A stretch of 12,824 nt of DNA, taken from NCBI GenBank assembly GCA_046729895.1, contig JBKPHP010000051.1, forward strand, positions 1-12,824, read 5' to 3'. The stretch comes from DASXBA01 sp046729895. Its GTDB lineage: Bacteria > Actinomycetota > Thermoleophilia > Solirubrobacterales > Thermoleophilaceae. Made by a program: the position numbers and the translations under genes. Positions 1 through 7,198 of this stretch are shown here, piece after piece; the stretch's first letter is position 1; each line of letters begins with the position of its first letter. Below the pieces are notes generated by a model. The model did not search any database, had not been told where the DNA came from, and saw only the letters and a list, made by a program, of their open reading frames with translations.

Positions 1-154
1 CCTCTCGGCGAATCTGGCTAGGCGCCCAGCGCCCGTACGGTTTTGAGGACCGCAGAAGCGCCCGGGGCGACAGAGTAAGCGTAGTGGCGTTGTAGTGGCG
101 TCGCACCAGGACTAACCACGAACGTACCGCGTGGAAATCCCTGCAAACTGGATA
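1..154. other. Left-edge stretch without a recognised gene
   Basis: I find no convincing coding region in these 154 bases. The short open frames on both strands run off the window edge or end quickly and resemble nothing I recognise. The stretch lies immediately 3' of the minus-strand tRNA-Asp. It contains an 11-bp tandem repeat (81-102) and a small palindrome CCGTACGG (33-40). No T-rich hairpin typical of an intrinsic terminator follows the tRNA. Confidence 0.5.
81..102. repeat. 11-bp tandem repeat, two copies
   Basis: GTAGTGGCGTT (81-91) is followed directly by GTAGTGGCGTC (92-102), differing only in the last base. Its role is unknown. It lies about 50 bp beyond the 3' end of the tRNA-Asp gene. 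Confidence 0.75.
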
Positions 155-229
155 CGCGAGCGACGGGACTCGAACCCGCGACCTCCGGCGTGACAGGCCG
201 GCGCTCTGAACCGACTGAGCTACGCCCGC
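155..229 (-). tRNA. tRNA-Asp, anticodon GTC
   Basis: Read on the minus strand, this folds as a full cloverleaf. The acceptor stem is GCGGGCG paired with CGCTCGC, with one G-T wobble. TA follows at positions 8-9, and the D-stem is GCTC/GAGC. The anticodon stem CCGGC/GCCGG encloses loop CTGTCAC, giving anticodon GTC. The T-arm is GCGGG-TTCGAGT-CCCGT with one G-T wobble. The discriminator base is G, as expected for tRNA-Asp. CCA is not encoded directly after it, so it would be added post-transcriptionally. The length without CCA is 75 nt. A TATCCT -10-like box lies 14-19 nt upstream of the mature 5' end. Confidence 0.95.
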
Positions 230-242
230 GTGAGAGGGTCCG

Positions 243-248
243 AGGATA
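243..248 (-). promoter_or_regulatory. Probable -10 box for tRNA-Asp
   Basis: The minus strand reads TATCCT here, matching TANNNT, with 13 nt between it and the mature tRNA 5' end. That would leave a leader of roughly 7 nt. I see no good -35 hexamer. The box lies between the divergent tRNA and dehydrogenase genes, next to the dehydrogenase's own -10-like box at 254-259. Confidence 0.45.
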
Positions 249-253
249 GCGGC

Positions 254-259
254 GATAAT
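254..259 (+). promoter_or_regulatory. Probable -10 box for the SDR gene (leaderless start)
   Basis: GATAAT, one mismatch from TATAAT, ends 7 nt before the ATG at 267. That places the predicted transcription start at or next to the start codon, which fits a leaderless mRNA. No clear -35 is visible. Confidence 0.4.
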
Positions 260-266
260 GCCCCTC

Positions 267-1067
267 ATGGAGCTTGCGGGACGCACGGCGCTCCTCACCG
301 GCGCGTCCGGCGGCATCGGCCAGGCAATCGCCCGGGCCCTGCATGCGCGCGGCGCGTCCCTCGTTATAACGGCGCGTCGCGGTGAGGTGCTCGAGGAGCT
401 GCGCTCGGCAGTCGTGGGTGAGCGCGTGGTGCCCGTCGTCGCGGACCTCAGCGACCGCGACGACGTTGAGCGCCTGGCGGAGCGCTGCTCCTCCGTGGAC
501 GTGCTGGTGGCGAACGCCGCCGTACCGGCGAGCGGCAGGATCGCCGACTTCACGCCAGAGCAGATCGACCGCGCCCTCGAGGTGAACCTGCGCGCACCGA
601 TCCAGCTGACGCGGGCCCTGGCGCCCGGAATGGTCGAGCGCGGCAGCGGGCACCTGGTGTTCCTCTCGTCCCTTGCGGGGAAGGTGGTCACCGCGCGCTC
701 TGCCCTCTATTCGGCCACCAAGTTCGGTGTGCGCGCGTTCGCGGCGGGGATGCGCGAAGACCTGCATGGCTCCGGCGTGGGAGTGACCACCGTGTTCCCC
801 GGCTTCGTCAGCGATGCGGGCATGTTCGCCGACTCTCGGGTGACGCTCCCGGGGGGCGTGGGGACGCGCAAGCCCGAGGAGGTCGCAGAGGCCGTGGTGC
901 GCGGGATCGAGAGCGGCAAGCCGGAGATCGACGTGGCGCCCCTTGCGCTCCGCGCGGGGACGTTCGTGTCGACCATTGCCCCCAACCTGACGGCTGCGAT
1001 CCAGCGCCGGCTGGGGTCCGAGCAGGTGGCCGACGCGATCGCCGAGGGACAGTCCGACAAGCGCTGA
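267..1067 (+). CDS. Short-chain dehydrogenase/reductase (classical SDR)
   Basis: This is a 266-residue Rossmann-fold NAD(P)-dependent oxidoreductase; the substrate cannot be told from sequence. The glycine-rich cofactor motif TGASGGIG is at residues 11-18. D60 follows beta-3, NAA is at 83-85, and N107 is in the EVN helix. The catalytic Ser is in FLSS (134-135), with Y148 and K152 in YSATK, so the tetrad is intact. Two arginines after beta-2 (R37, R38) favour NADP(H) over NAD(H), by inference. The length is normal for classical SDRs. I chose ATG 267 because MELAGRTALLTGAS has the usual short lead-in and a GATAAT box sits 7 nt upstream. ATG 258, three codons earlier, has a weak GAGGA at 242-246 and is the alternative. 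The gene ends 6 bp from the convergent stop of the 2-oxoglutarate dehydrogenase gene. Confidence 0.93.
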   Translation: MELAGRTALLTGASGGIGQAIARALHARGASLVITARRGEVLEELRSAVVGERVVPVVADLSDRDDVERLAERCSSVDVLVANAAVPASGRIADFTPEQIDRALEVNLRAPIQLTRALAPGMVERGSGHLVFLSSLAGKVVTARSALYSATKFGVRAFAAGMREDLHGSGVGVTTVFPGFVSDAGMFADSRVTLPGGVGTRKPEEVAEAVVRGIESGKPEIDVAPLALRAGTFVSTIAPNLTAAIQRRLGSEQVADAIAEGQSDKR

Positions 1068-1073
1068 GAGCGG

Positions 1074-4000
1074 TTACATCACGGGCCGCTGCGCGCTGAC
1101 GTCGGGCTCGAGCCGATCCTTTTCCAGGTCCAGCGCCACGCGCACGATTCGCGACTGCTCCTTCTTGTGGGCAGCCGAGTAGCCCTCGCCCGGCGCGGCG
1201 CGGAGCTGGCGTCCAACGTAGTCGTACGACACGCCGTCGGGCAGGATCTTGGCCATCCGACGCCGCATGAAGGCGCGGGGCCCCATGTTGCGAGGCTCCT
1301 CCTGGACCCAGACGACCCGCTCCAGCGAGGGGTAGCTGGCCATCAGCTCGATGAGCTCCCTCTCGGGAAACGTGTAGAGGAGCTCCACGCGCGCCACCGC
1401 GATGTGATCGGCGGCCCCACGCTCCTCGTTACCGACGATGTCGTAGTACACCTTGCCGGAGCAGAGCACGAGCTTTGTGACCTTCTCGCGAGGCCCCGGT
1501 AGCTCCGGGTCGTCGATCACCGGCTGGAAGCCGCCGCTGGTCAGCTCGCCGAGCTTGGAGGTGGCGGCCGGCAGCCGCAGCAGGCTCTTGGGGGTCATCA
1601 CGATCAGCGGCCGTGCCTTCTGTACGAGTGCCTGGCGGCGCAGAAGATGGAAGTACTGGGCGGCCGTCGTGCAGTTGGCGACCCTGATGTTCCCCTCCGC
1701 CGCCAGCTGGAGGAAGCGCTCCAGGCGGGCACTCGAGTGCTCGGGCCCGGAGCCCTCGTAGCCATGCGGAAGAAGCAGCGTCAGCCGCGAGGTCTGCCCC
1801 CACTTGGCGAGGCCGGACACGAGGAACTGGTCCACGATCACCTGCGCCGAGTTGACGAAGTCGCCGAACTGCGCCTCCCAGAGCACCAGCGCGTCGGCGG
1901 CCTGGACGCTGTAGCCGTACTCGAAGCCGAGGCAAGCCTGCTCAGAGAGCGGGCTGTTGTGCAGCTCGAAGGGAGCCACCGCGCTCCGCAGGTGCTGCAT
2001 GGAGCAGTGCCGCGCGCCGGTCTTGGCGTCGTGCAGCACCATGTGGCGCTGGCTGAAGGTCCCTCGCTCGGTGTCCTGGCCGGTCAGGCGCACCGGCACG
2101 CCCAACGCCAGCAGGGAGGCGAAAGCCAGCGACTCGGCGTGGCCCCAGTCGATGGCGCCGTCGGGCTCGAGGGCATTGCGCCGCCGCTCCAGGAAGGGCG
2201 CGAGCTTTCGGTGCACCGTGAACCCCCGGGGAAGCCGCAGGAGCTGGTCGTTGAGGTCCCGCAACAGGTCCTCCTGCACGCTGGTGCGCGGCTCGGGGCT
2301 CATCGTGCGGTCGAGCTGGTGCTCGCCCGTGTCTGGCGGCGCGCCCAGGGACTCCTTCAGCTCGGCGTGCGCGTCCGCCACACGCTGGTAGGCCTCGGCG
2401 GCCATCCGCTCCGCCTCCTCCGCCGGCACCGTGCCCTCCGCCGCCAGCTTGTCGGCGTAGACCTTCCGCGCGGGAGGGTGCTTCTTGATCCGCTCGTACA
2501 TGAGGGGCTGCGTGTAGGCGGGCTCGTCTGTCTCGTTGTGGCCGAAGCGCCGGTAGCCGATCAGGTCGATGACCGCGTCGCGGTCGAAGGTCTGACGGAA
2601 CGCCATGGCCAGCCGGATCGCGGAGATGCACGCCTCCACGTCGTCGGCGTTCACGTGGATGATCGGGATGTCGAAGCCCTTGGCGAGGTCGGAGGCGTAG
2701 CGAGTGGACCGGCCCTCCTCCGGGTCGGTGGTGAACCCGAGCTGGTTGTTCGCGATCACGTGAAGCGTGCCCCCGGTGCTGTAGCCCTCGAGCGCCTGGA
2801 GGTTGAGGGTCTCGGCCACGATCCCCTGCGCTGGGAAGGCGGCGTCCCCGTGGATCAGGACCGGCAGCACGACGGTCGGGTCACGGCTGATCTCGGCGGC
2901 CTTGTGGCTGGTCTGGTCCGCCCTGGCGCGTCCCTCGATGACGGGGTTCACATGCTCGAGGTGGCTCGGGTTGTGGGAGAGGCTCACGGTGACGGGCCTG
3001 CCGCTCCGCGTGCGGTGGGTTCCCGAGGCCCCGTAGTGGTACTTCACGTCGCCGGTGCCGCCCTCGGGGGCGGCCGTGTCGGCGGCGAGGGTCTGCTCGC
3101 CCTCGAACTCGACCAGGATCGACCCGTAGGGGCGCCCGACGGTGTGCGCGAGGACGTTCAGCCGTCCGCGGTGCGCCATGCCGACTATCACCTCGCGCGC
3201 CCCGCCGGCCGCGGCGAGCTCGATCGCCTCGTCGAGCATCGGCACCAGCGCGTCGAGGCCCTCGATCGAGAACTGCTTCTTGCCGAGGAAGGCCTTGTGG
3301 AGGTAGCTCTCCAGTGCCTCCACCTGCGAGAGGCGCTGGAGCAGGATCCGCTTCGTTTCCGGCTCTGCCTCCATGCGATAGGCGCCGGACTCGATCGCCT
3401 GCCGCAGCCAGACGCGTTGCTCGTGGTCGGAGATGTGCTCGATCTCGTAGGCGATCGTGCCCGTGTACGTCTCGCGCAGGTGGGGGAGCGCTTCCGCGAA
3501 CGTCTCGCCTGGCACCGCCACCCGGAGCACCGAGGAAGGGATCCTTGCCATCAGCTCGGGCGTGAGGTTCACGGTCTCCGGGTCGAGCGCAGGGTCTCCA
3601 ACCGGCTTGCCCCCGAGCGGGTCGAGGTCCGCCGCCAGGTGCCCGTGCATGCGGTGAGCCTTGACCACGGACGTCGCGGCCTGGACGGCCTGCAGGAGGG
3701 CCTCGTCCGCGAGCGGCTCGGCCGCGGGCGACACGGGCGCCGGCGCGGGCTCGGCTGCGGTGATCGGTGTGGCCTCCGGCTCCTCTGCTACCCCGAGAGC
3801 CCTGAAGATGTCCTCGTAGAAGCCGTCCTCGCCCTGGAGCAGCTGGTCTATGCGGCGGAGGAACGAGCCGGACTCCGCGCCCTGGATCACGCGGTGGTCG
3901 TAGGTGCTCGTCATCGTCATCACCTTCGACACGCCGAGCTCGCGCAGCCGCCCCGGGTCGACCCCGCCCAGCCCGGGCGGGTAGCCGATCGCGCCGGTGG

Positions 4001-5414
4001 CCACGATCGTGCCTTGGCCGGGCATGAGCCGCGGCACCGAGGCCACGGTGCCCAGGCCGCCGGGATTCGTGAGCGTGATGTTCGCGCCCTGATAGGCCTC
4101 GGCCGGCAGCGTATTGTCGCGCGCACCCGCCACGAGCTCGTCGTAGCGCCGGGCGAAGTCGTCGAAGCCGAGCTCACCCGCGTTCTGGATCACCGGCACC
4201 ATGAGGGAGCGCGTTCCGTCCTTGCGCTCCACGTCCACCGCGAGGCCGAGGCTGATGCCGTCCGGCGCGACGCGGTGCGGCGTCCCGGCGATCTCCCTGT
4301 AGGAGTTGCCCATCACTGGCCAGTCCTCGGTCGCCGCGCGCACGATCGCCCAGGCGATCAGGTGCGTGAAGGAGAGCTTCCTGCCCGCCTCCTTGAGCGC
4401 CTTCCGCCGGGCGTCGAGCGCATCCACGGACACCGTCCTGAAGCTCGTGGCGGTGGGGATCGAGCGGCTCTCGTTCATGAACCGGGCAAGCGTCGCCGCG
4501 GGACCGCGCAGCGGCGTCGTCGCCTCGGAAGGCGCCGCCGCGCCGTCGCCCTCCACGGCCGCGAGCACGTCCGCCTTCGTGACCCTGCCGCGAGGCCCGC
4601 TGCCCCGAAGCGCCGTCACGTCGATGCCATGGGCGGTTGCGATCCGGGCTGCAACGGGGGTGGCGTGGCCGTCGCCGTTGCCAGTCGGGGTGCTGGTCGC
4701 TGCTCGCTGGTCGCTGGGAGTTGGTGCGGCCGGCTGCCGGTCGCCGGTTTCCGGGGCCCCGGCTGCGATCCGGCACAGCACCGCGCCTACCGCAACCGTC
4801 TCATCCGGCTCTACCAGGACCTCCACGAGCGTCCCCCCGGCGGGGGCGGGTACCTCCGCGTCGACCTTGTCGGTCGACACCTCGACGAGCGGCTCGTCGG
4901 CCTCGACCCGGTCTCCGACCTGCTTGTGCCACTCGAGCACCGTGCCCTCGGCGACGGAGTCGCCCATCTGTGGAAAGACGACGTCGACCAGCTCGGTGTC
5001 GGGCGCGGCCTCGGTTGCCTCGGGGGCGGGCGCGGCGTCGGGCTCCTCAGCGGCCTCGGCCTCGTCAGTGGCCTTGGCCTCCTCAGCGGCCTCGGTTTCC
5101 TCAGCGGTCTCGGTTGCCTCAGGGGCGGGGACGTCCCCGGTTGCCTCAGGCGGCGGCGCGTCGCCGGTCTCGATTTCGCCGAGCACTTGGCCCACCTCCA
5201 CCATCTGGTCGGGCTCGGCCAGAATCCTGGTCAGCGTGCCGGCGGCGGGGGCCGGCACCTCCGCGTCGACCTTGTCGGTCGACACCTCGACGAGCGGCTC
5301 GTCGGCCTCCACCCGGTCGCCGACCTGCTTGTGCCACTCGAGCACGGTGCCCTCGGTGACCGATTCCCCCATCTGGGGCATCGTGATCTGCACGGTGGTG
5401 GTGCGCGTCGCCAT
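1074..5414 (-). CDS. kgd: Single-chain 2-oxoglutarate dehydrogenase E2-E1 with two lipoyl domains
   Basis: At 1446 residues, this is a TCA-cycle protein joining the succinyltransferase (E2) and ThDP-dependent dehydrogenase (E1o) parts of the 2-oxoglutarate dehydrogenase complex. Domains in order are: lipoyl 1 (about 7-81, lipoyl Lys K48 in TDKVD); a Glu/Ala/Pro-rich linker (82-141); lipoyl 2 (143-217, K183); a second linker; a peripheral-subunit-binding domain (about 251-287, GPRGRVTKADV); an E2 acyltransferase domain (about 303-535, with H507 in YDHRVIQG where classical E2s have HRxxDG); then E1o (about 570-1440). The E1 ThDP motif runs from GDAAF (856-860) to NNQLGF (889-894). Mycobacterial Kgd and corynebacterial OdhA have the E2-E1 fusion but lack lipoyl domains; here they are built in. 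The E3 subunit is not in the window. I chose ATG 5414 because the first lipoyl strand follows at once. A GTG at 5483 would add 23 low-complexity residues. No Shine-Dalgarno is seen. Confidence 0.95.
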   Translation of the reverse strand: MATRTTTVQITMPQMGESVTEGTVLEWHKQVGDRVEADEPLVEVSTDKVDAEVPAPAAGTLTRILAEPDQMVEVGQVLGEIETGDAPPPEATGDVPAPEATETAEETEAAEEAKATDEAEAAEEPDAAPAPEATEAAPDTELVDVVFPQMGDSVAEGTVLEWHKQVGDRVEADEPLVEVSTDKVDAEVPAPAGGTLVEVLVEPDETVAVGAVLCRIAAGAPETGDRQPAAPTPSDQRAATSTPTGNGDGHATPVAARIATAHGIDVTALRGSGPRGRVTKADVLAAVEGDGAAAPSEATTPLRGPAATLARFMNESRSIPTATSFRTVSVDALDARRKALKEAGRKLSFTHLIAWAIVRAATEDWPVMGNSYREIAGTPHRVAPDGISLGLAVDVERKDGTRSLMVPVIQNAGELGFDDFARRYDELVAGARDNTLPAEAYQGANITLTNPGGLGTVASVPRLMPGQGTIVATGAIGYPPGLGGVDPGRLRELGVSKVMTMTSTYDHRVIQGAESGSFLRRIDQLLQGEDGFYEDIFRALGVAEEPEATPITAAEPAPAPVSPAAEPLADEALLQAVQAATSVVKAHRMHGHLAADLDPLGGKPVGDPALDPETVNLTPELMARIPSSVLRVAVPGETFAEALPHLRETYTGTIAYEIEHISDHEQRVWLRQAIESGAYRMEAEPETKRILLQRLSQVEALESYLHKAFLGKKQFSIEGLDALVPMLDEAIELAAAGGAREVIVGMAHRGRLNVLAHTVGRPYGSILVEFEGEQTLAADTAAPEGGTGDVKYHYGASGTHRTRSGRPVTVSLSHNPSHLEHVNPVIEGRARADQTSHKAAEISRDPTVVLPVLIHGDAAFPAQGIVAETLNLQALEGYSTGGTLHVIANNQLGFTTDPEEGRSTRYASDLAKGFDIPIIHVNADDVEACISAIRLAMAFRQTFDRDAVIDLIGYRRFGHNETDEPAYTQPLMYERIKKHPPARKVYADKLAAEGTVPAEEAERMAAEAYQRVADAHAELKESLGAPPDTGEHQLDRTMSPEPRTSVQEDLLRDLNDQLLRLPRGFTVHRKLAPFLERRRNALEPDGAIDWGHAESLAFASLLALGVPVRLTGQDTERGTFSQRHMVLHDAKTGARHCSMQHLRSAVAPFELHNSPLSEQACLGFEYGYSVQAADALVLWEAQFGDFVNSAQVIVDQFLVSGLAKWGQTSRLTLLLPHGYEGSGPEHSSARLERFLQLAAEGNIRVANCTTAAQYFHLLRRQALVQKARPLIVMTPKSLLRLPAATSKLGELTSGGFQPVIDDPELPGPREKVTKLVLCSGKVYYDIVGNEERGAADHIAVARVELLYTFPERELIELMASYPSLERVVWVQEEPRNMGPRAFMRRRMAKILPDGVSYDYVGRQLRAAPGEGYSAAHKKEQSRIVRVALDLEKDRLEPDVSAQRPVM
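4852..4955 (-). repeat. Direct repeat, copy 2 (second lipoyl domain)
   Basis: This 104-bp segment matches 5257-5360 with about 4 mismatches at a fixed offset of 405 bp (135 codons). It encodes the core of the second lipoyl domain, including the DKVDAEVPAPA segment around K183. The identity at DNA level suggests recent duplication or ongoing gene conversion. Confidence 0.85.
5015..5155 (-). repeat. Low-complexity Glu/Ala/Thr linker sequence
   Basis: On the plus strand, short imperfect units such as CCTCAGCGGCCTCGG recur through this stretch. They encode the acidic, Ala-rich linker between the two lipoyl domains (residues about 85-135; ETAEE, EAAEE and DEAEAAEE units). Mobile linkers of this sort connect lipoyl domains in E2 proteins. 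The repetitiveness makes length variation by slippage likely. Confidence 0.7.
5257..5360 (-). repeat. Direct repeat, copy 1 (first lipoyl domain)
   Basis: This is the partner of 4852-4955. It encodes the core of the first lipoyl domain around K48. The differences that I can see lie at isolated single bases and leave the two protein segments almost identical. Confidence 0.85.
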
Positions 5415-5424
5415 CCCGGGTTCA

Positions 5425-5430
5425 ACTCTA
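5425..5430 (-). promoter_or_regulatory. Possible -10 box for kgd
   Basis: The minus strand reads TAGAGT, ending 10 nt before ATG 5414. With a TSS 6-8 nt downstream, this would give a leader of only a few bases. There is no recognisable -35 and no Shine-Dalgarno. It is the weakest member of the group of similar boxes in this window. Confidence 0.3.
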
Positions 5431-5513
5431 CCCCTGGCACGCCGCGCCGGACCGGCGGCCAGGACGGCTCGAGGGGGCCGCACGATCCCTCCATCGGCAG
5501 ACGAGAGCGATGT

Positions 5514-5520
5514 GAGAAGG
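5514..5520 (+). promoter_or_regulatory. Shine-Dalgarno deciding the start of the FAD-oxidase gene
   Basis: GAGAAGG lies 9 nt before GTG 5530, the best ribosome-binding site near this gene's possible starts. It overlaps the alternative GTG at 5512, which itself has only a poor GAGAG upstream. Confidence 0.45.
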
Positions 5521-5529
5521 TTCGCGCCC

Positions 5530-7143
5530 GTGGCGACGGCGGCCGCAAGAAGGCTGAAGTTCTGGGGCTGGGGATACGAGGATCAGCAGCCTCCGGACGA
5601 GCAGGTGGAGCAAGCCGCGGCCGGGATTCGCGCGCGGCTGCGCTTCGGCGCCGAGGAGGTGGAGCGGCCGGTCCGGCTCGAGGACATTGAGCTGCCCCCG
5701 CCCCGGCTCGAGCCGCCCCCCGCGCTCGAGGAGATCTGCAGCACGCTCGTGTACGAGCGGGCCGCGCACGCGTACGGGAAGTCCTACCGAGACCTGGTGC
5801 GCGCCTTCCGGGGCCAGTTCGACCACCCGCCGGACATGGTCGCCCGCCCGCGCGACGAGGCCGAGCTCTCGGTCGTCCTGGACTGGTGCGCCGAGGCGGG
5901 CGCCGCGGCGATCCCCTACGGGGGTGGCACCAGCGTCGTCGGCGGCGTCGAGCCGCTACTACCGGAGGGCTACGCGGGTGCCGTGACCGTGGATCTGAAG
6001 GCGCTGGACCGCGTGCTCGAGGTCGATCGCTTCTCTCGCGCAGCGCGGATCCAGGCGGGCGCGACGGGGCCGCGGCTGGAGAAGCAGCTGCGTGAGCACG
6101 GCCTCACGCTGCGGCATTTCCCGCAGTCGTTCGAGTACTCGACGCTGGGCGGCTGGATCGCCACCAGGTCGGGGGGACACTTCGCCACCCTTTACACGCA
6201 CATCGACGACCTGGTGGAGTCGGTCCGCGCGATCACGCCGGGCGGGACGTGGGAGAGCCGCCGCCTCCCCGGCTCCGGCGCCGGTCCCAGCCCGGACCGC
6301 CTGCTGATCGGCTCCGAAGGGACCCTGGGGGTGATCACCGAGGCTTGGATGCGAGTGCAGGAGCGTCCCCGCTGGAGAGCGTCGGCGGGAGTGCGGTTCG
6401 AGTCCTTCGAGCTCGGCGCCGACGCGGTGCGGGCCCTCTCCCAGTCGGGGCTGCATCCATCCAACTGCCGCCTCCTCGACGGCGAGGAGGCCGCGCTGAC
6501 GGGCGCGGCGCCGGACGGCCGCGCACTCCTCGTGCTCGGCTTCGAGTCCGCCGATCATCCGCTCGACGCATGGATGGAACGTGCGGCGGAGCTCTGCCGC
6601 GACCACGGTGGCGAGCTGCCCCGTGCACCCCGGGCGGGAGAGCGCGGCAGCTCGGAGGGCGCCTGGCGCGACGCCTTTCTGCAGGCGCCCTACCTGCGCG
6701 ACACGCTCCTCGCCGCGGGGATCCTGAGCGAGACCTTCGAGACCGCGATCACGTGGGACCGCTTCGAGGGGTTCGTGGCAGGGGTGCGCGAGCGAGCGGA
6801 GAACGCCCTGCGAGACGTGTGCGGGGCGGGCCGCCTGACCTGCCGGCTCACGCACGTCTATCCGGACGGCGCCGCCCCGTACTTCACGCTGCTGGCGCCC
6901 GTGCGCCGGGGTTCCGAGCTGGAGCAGTGGGCGGAGGTAAAGGGGGCGGCTTCCGAGGCCGTTCTCGCGGCCGGCGGGACGATCACGCACCATCACGCCA
7001 TCGGGCGCGACCACCGTCCCTGGTACGACCGGCAGCGACCCGAGCCCTTCGCGCTGGCGCTGCGAGCGGGCAAGGCCGCGCTCGACCCGCACGCGATCCT
7101 CAACCCCGGAGCGCTGTTCGACCCCGGCAGCGGTCGACGATGA
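5530..7143 (+). CDS. FAD-binding oxidase of the alkyldihydroxyacetonephosphate synthase family
   Basis: This 537-residue flavoprotein is of the vanillyl-alcohol-oxidase fold. The N-terminus has the RRLKFWGWGYED segment seen in AGPS-like proteins. The FAD pyrophosphate loop is PYGGGTSVVGG (129-139). A conserved FEYSTLGGWIATRSGG stretch lies at 201-216, followed by YTHIDDLV and GSEGTLGVITEAW (261-273). The substrate-side HHH motif is at 487-489 (GTITHHHAIG), a Tyr/His-containing RLTHVYPDG segment at 439-447, and the C-terminal DPHAILNPGALF at 519-530. Eukaryotic AGPS exchanges the acyl chain of acyl-DHAP for a fatty alcohol in ether-lipid synthesis. Bacterial members are mostly uncharacterised, so the substrate here is unknown. 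It is divergent from kgd. The start is GTG 5530, chosen for its Shine-Dalgarno; GTG 5512 would add 6 residues. Family assignment is firm, the reaction is not. Confidence 0.88.
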   Translation: MATAAARRLKFWGWGYEDQQPPDEQVEQAAAGIRARLRFGAEEVERPVRLEDIELPPPRLEPPPALEEICSTLVYERAAHAYGKSYRDLVRAFRGQFDHPPDMVARPRDEAELSVVLDWCAEAGAAAIPYGGGTSVVGGVEPLLPEGYAGAVTVDLKALDRVLEVDRFSRAARIQAGATGPRLEKQLREHGLTLRHFPQSFEYSTLGGWIATRSGGHFATLYTHIDDLVESVRAITPGGTWESRRLPGSGAGPSPDRLLIGSEGTLGVITEAWMRVQERPRWRASAGVRFESFELGADAVRALSQSGLHPSNCRLLDGEEAALTGAAPDGRALLVLGFESADHPLDAWMERAAELCRDHGGELPRAPRAGERGSSEGAWRDAFLQAPYLRDTLLAAGILSETFETAITWDRFEGFVAGVRERAENALRDVCGAGRLTCRLTHVYPDGAAPYFTLLAPVRRGSELEQWAEVKGAASEAVLAAGGTITHHHAIGRDHRPWYDRQRPEPFALALRAGKAALDPHAILNPGALFDPGSGRR

Positions 7144-7198
7144 GCGACGGCAGGCGGCGGGCCATGCGCACGGCCTGATCGAGGCCAACCGCCGCGAG

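Noticed and set aside
20..60. Possible second tRNA (loop CCTCAAA with a 5-bp stem on the minus strand, recalling a TCA anticodon as in tRNA-Sec)
   Set aside because: No matching acceptor stem, D-arm or T-loop (GTTCGA-type) can be found around it, and the window edge cuts it off. It is most likely a chance hairpin.
5415..5483. GTG 5483 as the start of kgd
   Set aside because: It adds 23 residues of Arg/Ala/Pro-rich sequence with no counterpart in lipoyl domains, whereas ATG 5414 directly precedes the first lipoyl strand.
4306..5529. 5' extension of the FAD-oxidase frame back to 4306
   Set aside because: It runs antisense through the lipoyl/E2 part of kgd and gives a Ser/Ala-rich low-complexity sequence. 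Family similarity starts only near 5545, and the GTG starts at 5512/5530 fit.
1647..5690. A very long plus-strand open frame (over 1300 codons) opposite kgd, and other long antisense frames
   Set aside because: It lies antisense to a fully convincing enzyme with intact motifs. Its translation is rich in Arg, Gly, Leu and Val without recognisable domains, the usual shadow of GC-rich codon bias.
7140..7178. Tiny frame starting at the ATGA overlap after the FAD-oxidase stop
   Set aside because: It encodes only 12 Arg-rich residues before a stop. The overlap looks like coupling but leads to nothing recognisable.
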